Assembly: GCF_029873215.1 (NCBI RefSeq)
Contig: NZ_CP123620.1
Coordinates: 1,860,001 to 1,924,000, forward strand
Source of the DNA: Nocardioides sp. BP30
GTDB lineage: Bacteria > Actinomycetota > Actinomycetes > Propionibacteriales > Nocardioidaceae
Direction of reading: 5' to 3'
DNA length: 64,000 bases
A program made the translations under genes and the position numbers. Within the stretch, counting starts at the first letter, position 1. Each line of letters begins with the position of its first letter. The notes under the pieces are model-generated. The model did not search any database, was not told the origin of the DNA, and saw only the letters and a list, made by a program, of their open reading frames with translations. Positions 26,682 through 35,242 of this stretch are shown piece by piece.

Positions 26682-27526
26682 GGGTGACGGGGGTGGGGCC
26701 ACAAGTGCTGGTCCAGGACCGCGGCCGGTTCGGCTACGCGCACCTGGGCGTCCCGCGGGCCGGGGCCCTGGACGGGCCCGCCGCCGCCCTGGCCAACCGG
26801 CTGGTCGGGAACGGCCCGGACGCAGCGGTGCTCGAGGTGCTCCTCGGTGGGCTGGCGGTCAGCGCCACCGACGCGTGCTGGGTGGCGGTGACCGGTGCGC
26901 GGGCACCCGCGCGGATCGCCGGGGTCGCCGTCGCCCACGGGCAGCCGGTGCGGCTGCCGGCCGGGGCCGAGCTCACGCTCGGCGCACCGGCCATCGGGAT
27001 GAGGTCCTACCTGGCCGTCGGCGGCGGCATCGCCGTCGCGCCGCTGCTCGGCTCGCGAGCGACCGACACGCTGGCCGGGGTCGGACCCGCGCCGGTCGCC
27101 GTGGGGGACCGGCTGCCGATCGGGCCGGCCGTCGGCGTACCCGCCGCCCTGGACACGCCGCGTCCCCCGTCGGCCGGAGCGGTCCGGCTTCTGCCCGGAC
27201 CTCATCCGGCGTGGTTCGCGGCGGACGTGCTGGACCGGCTCGCCGAGGCGGCGTGGACGGCGGCAGCGGCCTCCGATCGGGTGGGCTTGCGGTTGGAGGG
27301 CGCGGTGCTCGACCGGCGCAGCGGTGAGCTGCCGAGCGAGGGCATGGTGCTGGGGGCCGTCCAGGTCCCGCCGGACGGGCGCCCTGTCGTGCTGCTCGCC
27401 GACCACGGTCCGACGGGCGGCTACCCGGTGGCCGCGGTCATCCACCCCGACGACCTGTGGCAGCTCGCCCAGGTGCGGCCGGGGGAGCGGGTCACTCTTC
27501 GGGTGGCTGGTCCGGCCACGGGCTGA
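26675..27526 (+). CDS. pxpC: 5-oxoprolinase subunit C (biotin-dependent carboxyltransferase-like)
   Basis: This 283-residue protein belongs to the KipA/PxpC family. It begins LRVTGVGPQVLVQDRGRFGYAHLGVPRAG, shows MRSYLAVGGGIAV in the centre, and has the DRVGLRLEGAVL and ADHGPTGGYPVAAVIHPDD signatures toward the C-terminus. The ATG at 26675 overlaps the pxpB stop. Its end overlaps the convergent dinB gene by 35 bases. It completes the 5-oxoprolinase set with pxpA and pxpB. Confidence 0.92.
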   Translation: MLRVTGVGPQVLVQDRGRFGYAHLGVPRAGALDGPAAALANRLVGNGPDAAVLEVLLGGLAVSATDACWVAVTGARAPARIAGVAVAHGQPVRLPAGAELTLGAPAIGMRSYLAVGGGIAVAPLLGSRATDTLAGVGPAPVAVGDRLPIGPAVGVPAALDTPRPPSAGAVRLLPGPHPAWFAADVLDRLAEAAWTAAAASDRVGLRLEGAVLDRRSGELPSEGMVLGAVQVPPDGRPVVLLADHGPTGGYPVAAVIHPDDLWQLAQVRPGERVTLRVAGPATG

Positions 27527-28817
27527 GGGCGGGGTCGTCGACCGCGAACGAGCGCACCGGGCCGGTGGCGCGCTCGGCGGTCTCGAACCGCACGGTCACG
27601 ACACCGCGCCCCGCACCCCAGACCCAGCCGCGACCGAGCTCGACGTGCTCCACGTCCATCCCCGGGTTCCAGGTCCGGCGGTTGCGTGCGGGTTGCTCCG
27701 GCACCGGCAGCTCCGGCAGATCGTCCGGCTCGGGCTCCTCGCCGAACAGGTCCTCCTGGATCCAGTCGGCCAGCCCGGAGACACCGACGCCGAGGAGACG
27801 TACGCCGTACGAGGTGTCGAGGTCGGTGAGGAGGGCGCGGGCCAGCCGGGCGATGGTGGCGGCCTGGTCGGTGGGGCCGGCGAGGGTGGTGGAGCGGTTG
27901 AGCGTGGTGAAGTCGCCGAGGCGGACCTTGATGGTGATGGTGCGTCCCGACAGGCCGCTCTTGCGCAGGCGTGCGGCGACCTCGCCGGCCTGTCGGGTCA
28001 GCAGGTGCTCCATCAGGGTCCGGTCGGTCAGGTCGGTGTCGTAGGTGCCCTCGACGCTGACCGACTTGGTCTCCCGCTCCGGTTCGACCGGCCGGTCGTC
28101 CTCCGCCCGGGCGAGCGCGTGGAGGCCGGTGCCGTGCGCCTTGCCGACGAGCCTGATCAGCTCCTCGAGGCTGACCGCCTCCAGGTCGGCGACGGTGTGG
28201 ATGCCGGCGCGGCGCAGGCGCTCGGCGGTCGCAGGGCCGACGCCCGGGATGATCTGGACGCTCATCGGCCGGAGCAGGGTCTGCTCGGTGCCGGGCGCGA
28301 CGACGACGAGACCGTCGGGCTTCTCCAGGTCGCTGGCCACTTTCGCGATGAACTTGCTCGTGCCCAGACCCACACTGGCGGTGAGACCGCCGGTGACGTC
28401 GCTGACCCGCGCCCGCAGCCCCTCGGCGAAGGCGCTGACCGTCTCGAGCTCGAGGTCGGGCAGGTCTGGGTGGTCGGCGGCCGCCAGGTCGACGAACGCC
28501 TCGTCGAGGGAGAGCGGCTCGACGAGGGGCGAGGTCGCCCGGAGCAGCGTCATCACCTTCTCGCTGACCTCGCGGTAGGCGTGGAAGCGGGGGTAGAGGA
28601 AGGCTGCATGGGGACAGCGGGAGCGGGCCTCCCGGGTCGACATCGCGGAGTGGACCCCGTAGCGCCGCGCCTCGTAGCTGGCGGTGGCGACCACGCCGCG
28701 CCCGCCCACACCGCCGACCACGACCGGCTTGCCCCGCAGCGACGGCTTGTCCCGCTGCTCGACCGAGGCGTAGAAGGCGTCCAGGTCCAGGTGGAGCACC
28801 GAGGCCTGCGTCCGCAT
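27492..28817 (-). CDS. dinB: DNA polymerase IV (Y-family translesion polymerase)
   Basis: This 441-residue polymerase has the Y-family catalytic motifs LHLDLDAFYASVE (metal-binding Asp, residues 8-20) and PLSLDEAFVD (101-110), the helix-hairpin-helix region IIPGVGPATAERLRRAG and a little-finger domain. A beta-clamp motif of the QxDLF type occurs as QEDLFGE near residue 350. The C-terminal 60 residues (DVEHVELGRGWVWGAG, then VTVRFET) form an extension I recall from actinobacterial DinB1 proteins. A TAGGTT element lies 6 nt before the ATG, suggesting leaderless transcription; no SOS box is evident. Confidence 0.93.
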   Translation of the reverse strand: MRTQASVLHLDLDAFYASVEQRDKPSLRGKPVVVGGVGGRGVVATASYEARRYGVHSAMSTREARSRCPHAAFLYPRFHAYREVSEKVMTLLRATSPLVEPLSLDEAFVDLAAADHPDLPDLELETVSAFAEGLRARVSDVTGGLTASVGLGTSKFIAKVASDLEKPDGLVVVAPGTEQTLLRPMSVQIIPGVGPATAERLRRAGIHTVADLEAVSLEELIRLVGKAHGTGLHALARAEDDRPVEPERETKSVSVEGTYDTDLTDRTLMEHLLTRQAGEVAARLRKSGLSGRTITIKVRLGDFTTLNRSTTLAGPTDQAATIARLARALLTDLDTSYGVRLLGVGVSGLADWIQEDLFGEEPEPDDLPELPVPEQPARNRRTWNPGMDVEHVELGRGWVWGAGRGVVTVRFETAERATGPVRSFAVDDPALSPWPDQPPEE

Positions 28818-28823
28818 GGAGGC

Positions 28824-28829
28824 AACCTA
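28824..28829 (-). promoter_or_regulatory. -10 element of a leaderless dinB promoter
   Basis: TAGGTT on the minus strand ends 6 nt before the ATG at 28817. Confidence 0.5.
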
Positions 28830-28968
28830 CGCGCTGCGGGGCTGTCGGCCACGCCAGCCCGGGCCTGGATCGTGCGGTTTCGGTGCACAGGGCTGCTGCG
28901 CGACAGCGTTCCTCACAGCCCGCATCCAGACCCTCGCGAGGCGGGCGCCGCACGGGGAGCGTGGAGGC

Positions 28969-29946
28969 ATGACCATCACCTTGCGCGCCAAGACCCCCGA
29001 GGACCTCCTCGCCGCCATTCCCGTCACGCTCGGCTTCGAGCCGCAGGACTCCGTCGTCATGCTCACCTTCGGTGGTCCGGCGCCGTTGCACGCGCGGATC
29101 GACCTGCCACCACGCGGAGACCCCGATGCGCTCGCGGCGGTGGTGGAGTCGTTGCTCGGCCCCTGCCTGCTGCACGCCGCCCCGCGGGTCGTGTTCGTGT
29201 TGTACGGCGCGGGCGCCGTCCACGGGCGCCATGTCGTGCGGGCGTTGCGCCGGGGGTTCGAGCGGAAGAGGATCGAGGTCCTCGAGTGCCTGCGGGTCGA
29301 TGGCGGCCGGTGGTATTCCGCCGACGGACGGCGCCCGGACGTACCGGCGGGTGGCGTGCCCTACGACAGCGACCGGCACCGGTTCCGGGCCGAGGCCGTG
29401 ATGGCCGGGCACGTCACGCTCGGCTCGCGCGATGAGCTCGCGGCGAGCTTGGCCGTGGACGAGCCGGGCCGGGCCGGCGTCGAGGCGGTGCTGGGGGAGG
29501 CGGTGCTCCTCAGTGCCGCCGAGCTCGCGACGGTCTGCGCGCGTCACGCCGACGCCGGCACCGTGCCCACCGACGTGGAGGCGGCGGCCCTTCTCTCGAC
29601 CGTGCAGGTCGGCGCGCGACGCGACGCGGCCTGGGTGCCGCTGACGCGCGACAGCGCGTCCGGGCACGTGCGGCTGTGGCGCGGCCTCGTCCGTCGTGCC
29701 CCGGAGGCCCTGCGGCCCGCGGCGGCAGCGGTGCTGGCCTTCGCGGCCTGGTTGCAGGGTGACGGCGCGCTCGCCTGGTGTGCTCTGGACCGGTGCTTCG
29801 CGACGGACCCGGGACACAGCCTCGGCAGGCTGGTCGCGCACCTGCTCTCGGAGGCCCTGCCACCGACGGCCTGGGAGTCCATGCGTCCGGCGCTGGACGA
29901 AGCGGTCGATCCGGGCGGCTGGTCAGGCGAGGGTGCGCGGACGTGA
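28969..29946 (+). CDS. DUF4192 family protein
   Basis: This 325-residue protein matches the actinobacterial DUF4192 family. It opens with LRAKTPEDLLAAIPVTLGFEPQDSVVML, the family signature, and continues with RIDLPP and a region rich in small residues; the C-terminal half is helical (AVLAFAAWLQGDGALAWCAL, then DPGHSLGRLVAHLL). No catalytic motif is evident and the function is unknown. The ATG at 28969 follows GTGGAGG closely. It is divergent from dinB, with nothing else recognisable in the 151-bp gap, and its last 24 bases overlap the convergent gene at 29923. Confidence 0.85.
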   Translation: MTITLRAKTPEDLLAAIPVTLGFEPQDSVVMLTFGGPAPLHARIDLPPRGDPDALAAVVESLLGPCLLHAAPRVVFVLYGAGAVHGRHVVRALRRGFERKRIEVLECLRVDGGRWYSADGRRPDVPAGGVPYDSDRHRFRAEAVMAGHVTLGSRDELAASLAVDEPGRAGVEAVLGEAVLLSAAELATVCARHADAGTVPTDVEAAALLSTVQVGARRDAAWVPLTRDSASGHVRLWRGLVRRAPEALRPAAAAVLAFAAWLQGDGALAWCALDRCFATDPGHSLGRLVAHLLSEALPPTAWESMRPALDEAVDPGGWSGEGART

Positions 29947-30369
29947 CCATTCCCGACGCACGCCGGAGGCGGGGAGGTGCCAGCCCCGTCGGTTGACGAC
30001 CGCGAAGCAGAGCTCGACGCCGGCCTCGGCGCAGGCCTGCCGAGCGGCGGCATGCCACGTCACGTCGACGTCCTGCAGGTCGAGGTCGCCGCTGCGGGTG
30101 AGCCAGATCAGGACGCTGTCGCGCTCGTCCGGGGGCGACCCGGCGGCGCGTCGGCCATCCTGGCGGCGCATGGCCGCGACGATGTCGGTGCGCAGTGCGT
30201 GGTCCATCACCTCGCCCGGCACGATCGCGAAGAGCTCGTGCGGCCGGCCGGGCGACCCGACGTGCAGGATGGGCACGTGCCGCCGGCGACGCTCGGCGGT
30301 GGCGTGCTCCAGCACCGCCCGCCGCAGGAGGACGGCGAGGACGCGCTCGGGGTTGCGCTTGCGTGGCAC
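29923..30369 (-). CDS. Hypothetical protein
   Basis: I do not recognise this 148-residue protein. It is mixed alpha/beta in appearance, with a basic N-terminus (PRKRNPERVLAVLLRRAVLE), a strand-rich centre (HVPILHVGSPGRPHELFAIVPGE, DSVLIWLTRSGDLDLQDVDV) and a helix (WHAAARQACAEAGVELC). Codon third positions are G/C-rich and hydrophobic strands alternate, so it is probably real. I start it at the GTG at 30369, which lies 6 nt after CAGGCT; a GTG at 30384 would add five residues. Its 3' end overlaps the DUF4192 gene by 24 bases. Confidence 0.6.
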   Translation of the reverse strand: MPRKRNPERVLAVLLRRAVLEHATAERRRRHVPILHVGSPGRPHELFAIVPGEVMDHALRTDIVAAMRRQDGRRAAGSPPDERDSVLIWLTRSGDLDLQDVDVTWHAAARQACAEAGVELCFAVVNRRGWHLPASGVRREWSRPRTLA

Positions 30370-30375
30370 GGGTCC

Positions 30376-30381
30376 AGCCTG
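30376..30381 (-). promoter_or_regulatory. Weak -10 element before the hypothetical gene at 29923-30369
   Basis: CAGGCT on the minus strand ends 6 nt before the GTG at 30369. It keeps the A and final T of TANNNT but not the first T. Confidence 0.3.
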
Positions 30382-30499
30382 CACGCATTCGCACGGTGAC
30401 GTCGTGCTCTGTCCACAGGCGGCGGCGCGCCGACGGGGTGTGGGTCCGCTCGGCCGCCGGGTACGGTTCCCAGGCAGGGCCACGGCGAGGGAGGATGCG

Positions 30500-30904
30500 A
30501 TGGCGACGGTGGTGGTCGGGTTCGTCCCCAAGCCGGAGGGCGAGGCAGCGCTGCTCGCGGCGATGGAGGAGGTCCAGCGGCGCGGCGGCCGCCTGGTGGT
30601 GGCGAGCACCCACCGGGAGAGCGAGTCCGATCCGGAGTGGCTGGCCAGGACGCAGGCCGAGCTCGCCTCCGCCCGCGAGCGGCTCGAGGCGGCGGGGATC
30701 GACTACGCGGTGCATGAGAGCCTGACCGACGAGGACGTCGACGCGGCCGACGACCTGGTCCAGGTCGCCCGCGACGAGCAGGCAGCCCTTCTCGTGATCG
30801 GGATCCGGCGCCGCACACCGACCGGCAAGCTGATCCTCGGAAGCCAGGCCCAGCGCATCCTGCTCGACGCCCCGTGTCCGGTGCTGGCGGTCAAGCCGGA
30901 GTGA
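30500..30904 (+). CDS. Universal stress protein (UspA family)
   Basis: This 134-residue single-domain UspA protein begins ATVVVGFVPKPEGEAAL and has the nucleotide-binding-type motif GIRRRTPTGKLILGSQAQRILLDAPCPVLAVKP, close to G-x2-G-x9-G-S/T but with RR where many ATP-binding members have Gly. ATP binding is therefore uncertain. A good GAGGGAGG ribosome site precedes the ATG at 30500, so this gene is not leaderless. The general role is in stress or dormancy responses. It stands alone between a divergent hypothetical gene and the HhH gene. Confidence 0.88.
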   Translation: MATVVVGFVPKPEGEAALLAAMEEVQRRGGRLVVASTHRESESDPEWLARTQAELASARERLEAAGIDYAVHESLTDEDVDAADDLVQVARDEQAALLVIGIRRRTPTGKLILGSQAQRILLDAPCPVLAVKPE

Positions 30905-30942
30905 GCCCCGGCCGCACAGAGGCCCGCGGCTCGAGGGTGCGG

Positions 30943-30948
30943 CAGGAT
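30943..30948 (+). promoter_or_regulatory. Weak -10 element before the HhH-GPD-like gene
   Basis: CAGGAT ends 6 nt before the ATG at 30955; a partial TANNNT match. Confidence 0.3.
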
Positions 30949-30954
30949 GGCCCC

Positions 30955-31527
30955 ATGGCCTTCCAGATCGCTCAGGACCCTGCCGCGGATCAGGTGCTCT
31001 CCGACTCGCCGTTCGCCCTGCTCGTCGGGATGATGCTGGACCAGCAGTACCCCATGGAGCACGCCTTCCGAGGTCCGGCGAAGCTGTTGGAGCGGTTCGG
31101 CACGCTCGAGCCCGCAGCGATCGCGGCGGCGGACCCCGAGGAGTTCGCCGCACTGTGCGCCGTACCGCCGGCGATCCATCGCTTCCCCGGGTCGATGGCG
31201 GCCCGACTGCAGCAGCTCGCCGGCATCATCGCCGAGGACTACGACGGCGACGCCACCAACCTCTGGGCCGGCGTGACCACCGGCTCCGAGCTGCTCAAGC
31301 GGATCCAGTCCCTGCCCGGGTTCGGCAAGCAGAAGGCCCAGATCTTCCTCGCCCTGCTCGCCAAGCAGGTGGGAGTCCGTCCGCAGGGTTGGGAGAGCGC
31401 TGTGGGCGCGTACGCCGAGAGCGGGTACCGCTCCGTGGCCGATGTCGTCGACGGCACCTCCCTCCAGAAGGTGCGCGAGTTCAAGCAGGCGGCCAAGCGG
31501 GCGGCCAAGGAAGCTGCGAGGCCCTAG
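30955..31527 (+). CDS. HhH-GPD-type base excision repair-like protein
   Basis: This 190-residue protein resembles the actinobacterial HhH-GPD-type family. It has FALLVGMMLDQQYPMEHAF and a helix-hairpin-helix segment LPGFGKQKAQIFLALLAKQ at about 122-140. The GPD catalytic Asp that follows in EndoIII/MutY-like glycosylases (a VDTHV-like motif) is not obvious; the sequence there reads GVRPQGWESAVGAYAE. It may be a divergent glycosylase or a DNA-binding protein without catalysis. The Lys/Ala-rich end (FKQAAKRAAKEAAR) is basic. It lies 120 bases upstream of the principal sigma factor gene. Confidence 0.8.
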   Translation: MAFQIAQDPAADQVLSDSPFALLVGMMLDQQYPMEHAFRGPAKLLERFGTLEPAAIAAADPEEFAALCAVPPAIHRFPGSMAARLQQLAGIIAEDYDGDATNLWAGVTTGSELLKRIQSLPGFGKQKAQIFLALLAKQVGVRPQGWESAVGAYAESGYRSVADVVDGTSLQKVREFKQAAKRAAKEAARP

Positions 31528-31647
31528 GCCTGAGGTTCTGTGTGGCCCCGTGGCTGGATCGTCGCCGGGTCCGTGGCAGAATGGAGTCGCGGCCTTGACG
31601 TATCCGGGCCTTGCCGCGCCCCGAAGCCAGTTCCACGAGAGGTGTCA

Positions 31648-33135
31648 GTGTCCTCGATCGCACGCAAGATTCCCGCTGAGGTGCTCGCCCATCCCGCCGT
31701 CGTGGCGCTGATCGAGGCAGGCGCGCCCACCGGGAGCGTGACTCCTGAGGAGGTGCGCCGGGCCAGTGAGGACGCTGCCGTCGAGCCGCGCCACCTCAAG
31801 GCCCTGCTCGCCCATCTGAGCACGCTCGGCATCTCCGTCGACCTCGGCGCCGTCGCCGGTCGCGCCGCCGCTGCCTCCTCGGCCCGCAAGGCCACCACGA
31901 CCGCTCCGGCGAAGAAGGCGGCCGCGAAGAAGGCGCCGGCCAAGCCGGCCGTCGCCGACGAGGACGCCGTCGACGAGGAGGATCTCGAGCTTGACGAGAT
32001 CGAGGTCGAGGACGATGTGGTGGGTGCGGACGACACGGGCGCGGCGAAGCCGGCCGACGCCGTGGGTCCCGACGGCAAGAAGATCCTGCCCGACATCCCC
32101 GACGACCAGTTCGAGAAGGATGTCGCGACCGACCCGACGATCGCCGAGGACGAGAAGGAGGCCTCCTTCGTCGTCTCGGCCGCCGACGACACCGACGAGC
32201 CCGAGCAGCAGGTCATGGTCGCCGGCGCGACGGCCGACCCGGTCAAGGACTACCTGAAGCAGATCGGCAAGGTCCCGCTGCTCAACGCGGAGATGGAGGT
32301 CGAGCTCGCCAAGCGGATCGAGGCCGGCCTCTTCGGTGAGGAGAAGCTCGCCAAGGGCGGCAAGATCAAGCCCCAGCTCTACGAGGAGTTGGAGTGGATC
32401 GCCGAGGACGGTCGCCGCGCCAAGAACCACCTGCTCGAGGCGAACCTCCGACTGGTCGTCTCGCTGGCCAAGCGCTACACCGGCCGCGGCATGCTCTTCC
32501 TGGACCTGATCCAGGAGGGCAACCTCGGTCTGATCCGCGCGGTGGAGAAGTTCGACTACACCAAGGGTTACAAGTTCTCGACGTACGCGACGTGGTGGAT
32601 CCGTCAGGCCATCACGCGAGCCATGGCCGACCAGGCTCGCACCATCCGTATCCCGGTGCACATGGTCGAGGTCATCAACAAGCTGGCCCGGGTGCAGCGT
32701 CAGATGCTCCAGGACCTGGGTCGCGAGCCCACCCCGGAGGAGCTGGCCAAGGAGCTGGACATGACCCCGGAGAAGGTCATCGAGGTCCAGAAGTACGGCC
32801 GCGAGCCCATCTCCCTGCACACCCCGCTCGGTGAGGACGGCGACTCCGAGTTCGGCGACCTGATCGAGGACTCCGAGGCCATCGTGCCCGCCGACGCGGT
32901 CAGCTTCACCCTGCTGCAGGAGCAGCTGCACGCGGTCCTCGACACGCTCTCCGAGCGCGAGGCCGGTGTGGTCTCGATGCGGTTCGGGCTCACCGACGGC
33001 CAGCCCAAGACCCTCGACGAGATCGGCAAGGTGTACGGCGTGACCCGTGAGCGGATCCGCCAGATCGAGTCCAAGACCATGTCCAAGCTGCGGCACCCGT
33101 CGCGCTCGCAGGTCCTGCGCGACTACCTCGACTGA
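31648..33135 (+). CDS. sigA: Principal RNA polymerase sigma factor (RpoD/HrdB/SigA)
   Basis: This 495-residue group 1 sigma factor has a Lys/Ala-rich then acidic N-terminal extension (about 75-175, [14 protein letters not shown] and [15 protein letters not shown]), region 1.2 ([17 protein letters not shown]), region 2 ([20 protein letters not shown] and [18 protein letters not shown]), region 3 and region 4 ([19 protein letters not shown]). It directs housekeeping transcription. The GTG at 31648 follows GAGAGG and starts the family-typical [15 protein letters not shown]; longer in-frame extensions are not expected. A perfect terminator follows. It sits near parE as in other actinobacteria. 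Confidence 0.95.
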   Translation: MSSIARKIPAEVLAHPAVVALIEAGAPTGSVTPEEVRRASEDAAVEPRHLKALLAHLSTLGISVDLGAVAGRAAAASSARKATTTAPAKKAAAKKAPAKPAVADEDAVDEEDLELDEIEVEDDVVGADDTGAAKPADAVGPDGKKILPDIPDDQFEKDVATDPTIAEDEKEASFVVSAADDTDEPEQQVMVAGATADPVKDYLKQIGKVPLLNAEMEVELAKRIEAGLFGEEKLAKGGKIKPQLYEELEWIAEDGRRAKNHLLEANLRLVVSLAKRYTGRGMLFLDLIQEGNLGLIRAVEKFDYTKGYKFSTYATWWIRQAITRAMADQARTIRIPVHMVEVINKLARVQRQMLQDLGREPTPEELAKELDMTPEKVIEVQKYGREPISLHTPLGEDGDSEFGDLIEDSEAIVPADAVSFTLLQEQLHAVLDTLSEREAGVVSMRFGLTDGQPKTLDEIGKVYGVTRERIRQIESKTMSKLRHPSRSQVLRDYLD

Positions 33136-33152
33136 GGCGCTACGCATCGCCG

Positions 33153-33187
33153 AGAGGCCGTTCCGTCACCGTGACGGAACGGCCTCT
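33153..33187. terminator. Intrinsic terminator after sigA
   Basis: A near-perfect palindrome with 17-bp arms around a single central base (AGAGGCCGTTCCGTCAC and its complement) ends in a TTT run, 18 bases past the sigA stop. Confidence 0.85.
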
Positions 33188-33204
33188 TTGGGTACCTGCC
33201 CCTC

Positions 33205-33387
33205 ATGTGGGAGCTGGTGCAGGTAGTGGGTGACGCCCCGAGCGAGACGATGGGCGAGTACGACACCGAGGACGAGGCCCTGGCCGCGGCCCAGGAGGCT
33301 GTCGACTTCTCCGTGGCGCTCTACACCATCCGGCGCGACGGCACGGACGTGTGGACCAATGAGTCGGGGTCGTTCCAGCGGATCTGA
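33205..33387 (+). CDS. Hypothetical 60-residue protein
   Basis: This small protein (begins MWELVQVVGDAPSETMGEY, ends SGSFQRI) looks like a single alpha/beta unit: strand, acidic helix (TEDEALAAAQEAVDF), then strands VALYTIRRDGTDVWTN. Codon bias fits a real gene. It starts 18 bases after the sigA terminator, with no clear ribosome site. I do not recognise a family. Its stop is followed within 11 bases by a 22-bp repeat array. Confidence 0.55.
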   Translation: MWELVQVVGDAPSETMGEYDTEDEALAAAQEAVDFSVALYTIRRDGTDVWTNESGSFQRI

Positions 33388-33397
33388 CCCGTCCCGC

Positions 33398-33462
33398 GGG
33401 ACGGAGCCCGATTCAACCGGGACGGAGGCCCGAGTCAACTGGGACGGAGGCCCGAGTCGAGG
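33398..33462. repeat. Three tandem copies of a 22-bp intergenic repeat
   Basis: The unit is close to GGGACGGAGGCCCGAGTCAAC plus one base. Copies are at 33398-33418 (diverged, 21 bp), 33419-33440 and 33441-33462. The array abuts the stop codon of the convergent EamA gene. The same unit recurs at 38293-38372. Confidence 0.75.
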
Positions 33463-34320
33463 TCAGCCGCCCGCGACCAGCGCCACCGCCACGGCGCACA
33501 GGCCCAGCCCGAGCGCCTGGCTGCGGTGCACGCGTTCGTGCAGGACCCCGATGGCCAGCACCACGGTCGCGGCCGGGTAGAGCGCCGCGATGATGCCGGT
33601 GACGGCGAGCATCCCGTGGTGCGTCGAGGCGAGGAAGGCCACCAGCGCGGCCGCGGCGAGGATGCCGGTGCTGACGGCGAGGGCCGCGGTCCGGTCGCGG
33701 GGCAGCCACGCCTCGTGGGCGATGGTCGCCCCCACCACCGCGACCACCGCCGCGAGCAGCAGATCGACCGCCACAGGCCACTGGCCGCTGGCCGCCGGGG
33801 CCTGGGCGACGGCCGCGAAGCCGACCCCGAAGCCGGCGCCGGCGATCAGGCCGTCCAGCACCCCCGCACCCCGCCGAGGCGACGAGTCCGCGCCGGGACC
33901 GGCCGCGGAGCGATCGCCCTCGCCGGCCGCCACCAGCCAGGTCGCCGGGAGCGCGGCGACGATGCCGATCCAGCTCAGCAGGGACGGGCGGTCCCCGAGC
34001 GCTACGCCGACAGCGGCCGGAACCAGGGCGGCGCCGACGCCGGAGAGCGGCGCCACCACGCCCATCCGGCCGCTGGCCAGGCCGCGGTAGAGGAAGATGA
34101 CGCCGATGCCGCCGCCGACCCCTGACACCGCTCCCCAGCCGGCGGCGGGCCAGGAGAGCGTCGAGCCGGTCACGAGGCTGACGACGACCAGGATCAGGCC
34201 GCCGGCGAGCTGGCCGGTGAAGGCGGCGGTCCAGGGCCGGATGCGTGCCGAGAGCACGCCGCCGATGAAGTCGGAGGTGCCATAGAGCACCGCGGAGATG
34301 AGCGCGAGCAGGATCGCCAT
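33463..34320 (-). CDS. DMT superfamily transporter
   Basis: This 285-residue protein has about ten hydrophobic segments in two repeats, with YGTSDFIGGVLSARI near the N-terminus, GLASGRMGVVAPLSGVGAAL in the first repeat and PAATVVLAIGVLHERVHRSQ near the end of the second; these are EamA/DMT features. The ATG at 34320 overlaps the stop of the DUF456 gene (TGATG), so the two membrane proteins are coupled. The substrate is unknown. The gene ends directly at a 22-bp repeat array. Confidence 0.82.
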   Translation of the reverse strand: MAILLALISAVLYGTSDFIGGVLSARIRPWTAAFTGQLAGGLILVVVSLVTGSTLSWPAAGWGAVSGVGGGIGVIFLYRGLASGRMGVVAPLSGVGAALVPAAVGVALGDRPSLLSWIGIVAALPATWLVAAGEGDRSAAGPGADSSPRRGAGVLDGLIAGAGFGVGFAAVAQAPAASGQWPVAVDLLLAAVVAVVGATIAHEAWLPRDRTAALAVSTGILAAAALVAFLASTHHGMLAVTGIIAALYPAATVVLAIGVLHERVHRSQALGLGLCAVAVALVAGG

Positions 34321-34796
34321 CAGGCCACCGTCACCGCGACGATCCACGTGCCGGTCGCCAGCAGCGCGGCGGCGAGGTCGATGAGGATCGAGGTGACGGC
34401 TGCGCGGACGGCGAGCCGGGTCGATCGCCAGGCCGTCGCGTGACCGAGGCGACGGACCTCGGCGAGGTAGATGCCGAGGACGAACCCGATGAGCAGGCCG
34501 ACCACGGGGACGACGAAGAATCCGACGACGCCCGCGACCGCTCCGGTCAGCTGGGTCGACAGCGGGATGCCGGCGGCCTTCAGGCCGCGACCGGGCACGA
34601 CGTACTTGGTGACCAGGCCGGTCACCACGAGCAGCGCGGCGACGGTGAAGGCCAGCCAGGCCGCCCGGTCGTCGGGGCCCGCCCAGGCCCAGAGGAGGAC
34701 GGCGCCGGCGACCAGCACGCTTCCTCCGGGGAGCACCGGGAGCACGATCCCCGCCAGCCCCAGCACGATCAGGACAGCACAGAGCAGGACCAGCAC
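34320..34796 (-). CDS. DUF456 family membrane protein
   Basis: This 158-residue protein has four to five hydrophobic segments. It starts with two glycine-rich helices (LVLLCAVLIVLGLAGIVLPV, then PGGSVLVAGAVLLWAWAG) and has the central glycine-zipper-like GAVAGVVGFFVVPVVGLLIG, the pattern of DUF456. The function of the family is unknown; the glycine zipper suggests packed membrane helices. The start is a GTG at 34796 with GAGGCT, a weak -10, 6 nt upstream. It is coupled to the DMT transporter gene downstream. Confidence 0.8.
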   Translation of the reverse strand: MLVLLCAVLIVLGLAGIVLPVLPGGSVLVAGAVLLWAWAGPDDRAAWLAFTVAALLVVTGLVTKYVVPGRGLKAAGIPLSTQLTGAVAGVVGFFVVPVVGLLIGFVLGIYLAEVRRLGHATAWRSTRLAVRAAVTSILIDLAAALLATGTWIVAVTVA

Positions 34797-34858
34797 GGCG
34801 TCAGCCTCTCACGTCCTCCGCGGGCCGGCGCAGGCCGCCGGACCCCGGGCGGGAAAGC

Positions 34859-34890
34859 CAGCGGCCCCGGACGCTGGTCCGGGGCCGCTG
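34859..34890. terminator. Terminator hairpin downstream of the DUF7455 gene
   Basis: A perfect 14-bp GC-rich stem (CAGCGGCCCCGGAC) with a GCTG loop lies 20 bases past the minus-strand stop at 34910. Confidence 0.75.
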
Positions 34891-34909
34891 GATCGTCTGG
34901 GTCAGCGGA

Positions 34910-35113
34910 TCAGCTCTCCGAGAGCTTGTGGGTCTCATCGGTCACGGCGACGGCGATCTGCTTGATCTTGTCGCCGTGCTCACGGGCGTGGTGCGCGCAG
35001 AAGAGCAGCTCGCCGCCCGTCTGGAGCTCCACGCGGAGGTAGGCCTGGGCTCCGCAACGGTCGCAGCGGTCCGCGGCGGTCAGCGGAGAGCTGGGAGCAA
35101 CGGCAGTGTTCAC
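34910..35113 (-). CDS. Small zinc-ribbon-like protein (DUF7455-type)
   Basis: This 67-residue protein has CDRCGAQAYLRVEL followed by LLFCAHHAREH, a CxxC...CxxH arrangement suggesting one bound zinc. The C-terminal part is a polar helix ending THKLSES. The GTG at 35113 follows a GAGG site. Such small proteins are widespread next to sigma and topoisomerase genes in actinobacteria; the function is unknown. It is divergent from parE. Confidence 0.75.
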   Translation of the reverse strand: MNTAVAPSSPLTAADRCDRCGAQAYLRVELQTGGELLFCAHHAREHGDKIKQIAVAVTDETHKLSES

Positions 35114-35242
35114 ATCGGCCTCATTTCTCGATCGTTCGGCGACTGGTGCAACGTAGCGGGGCTGGCGAAGATTCCCCAGCTCCTGTGTCACCTGCCACTC
35201 CATCTCACCATGAAGAGTTGTTCTCCACATCGGCTTCCCGGT

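Noticed and set aside
28818..28968. SOS (LexA) box for dinB
   Set aside because: No GAAC-N4-GTTC-type palindrome is present between dinB and the DUF4192 gene.
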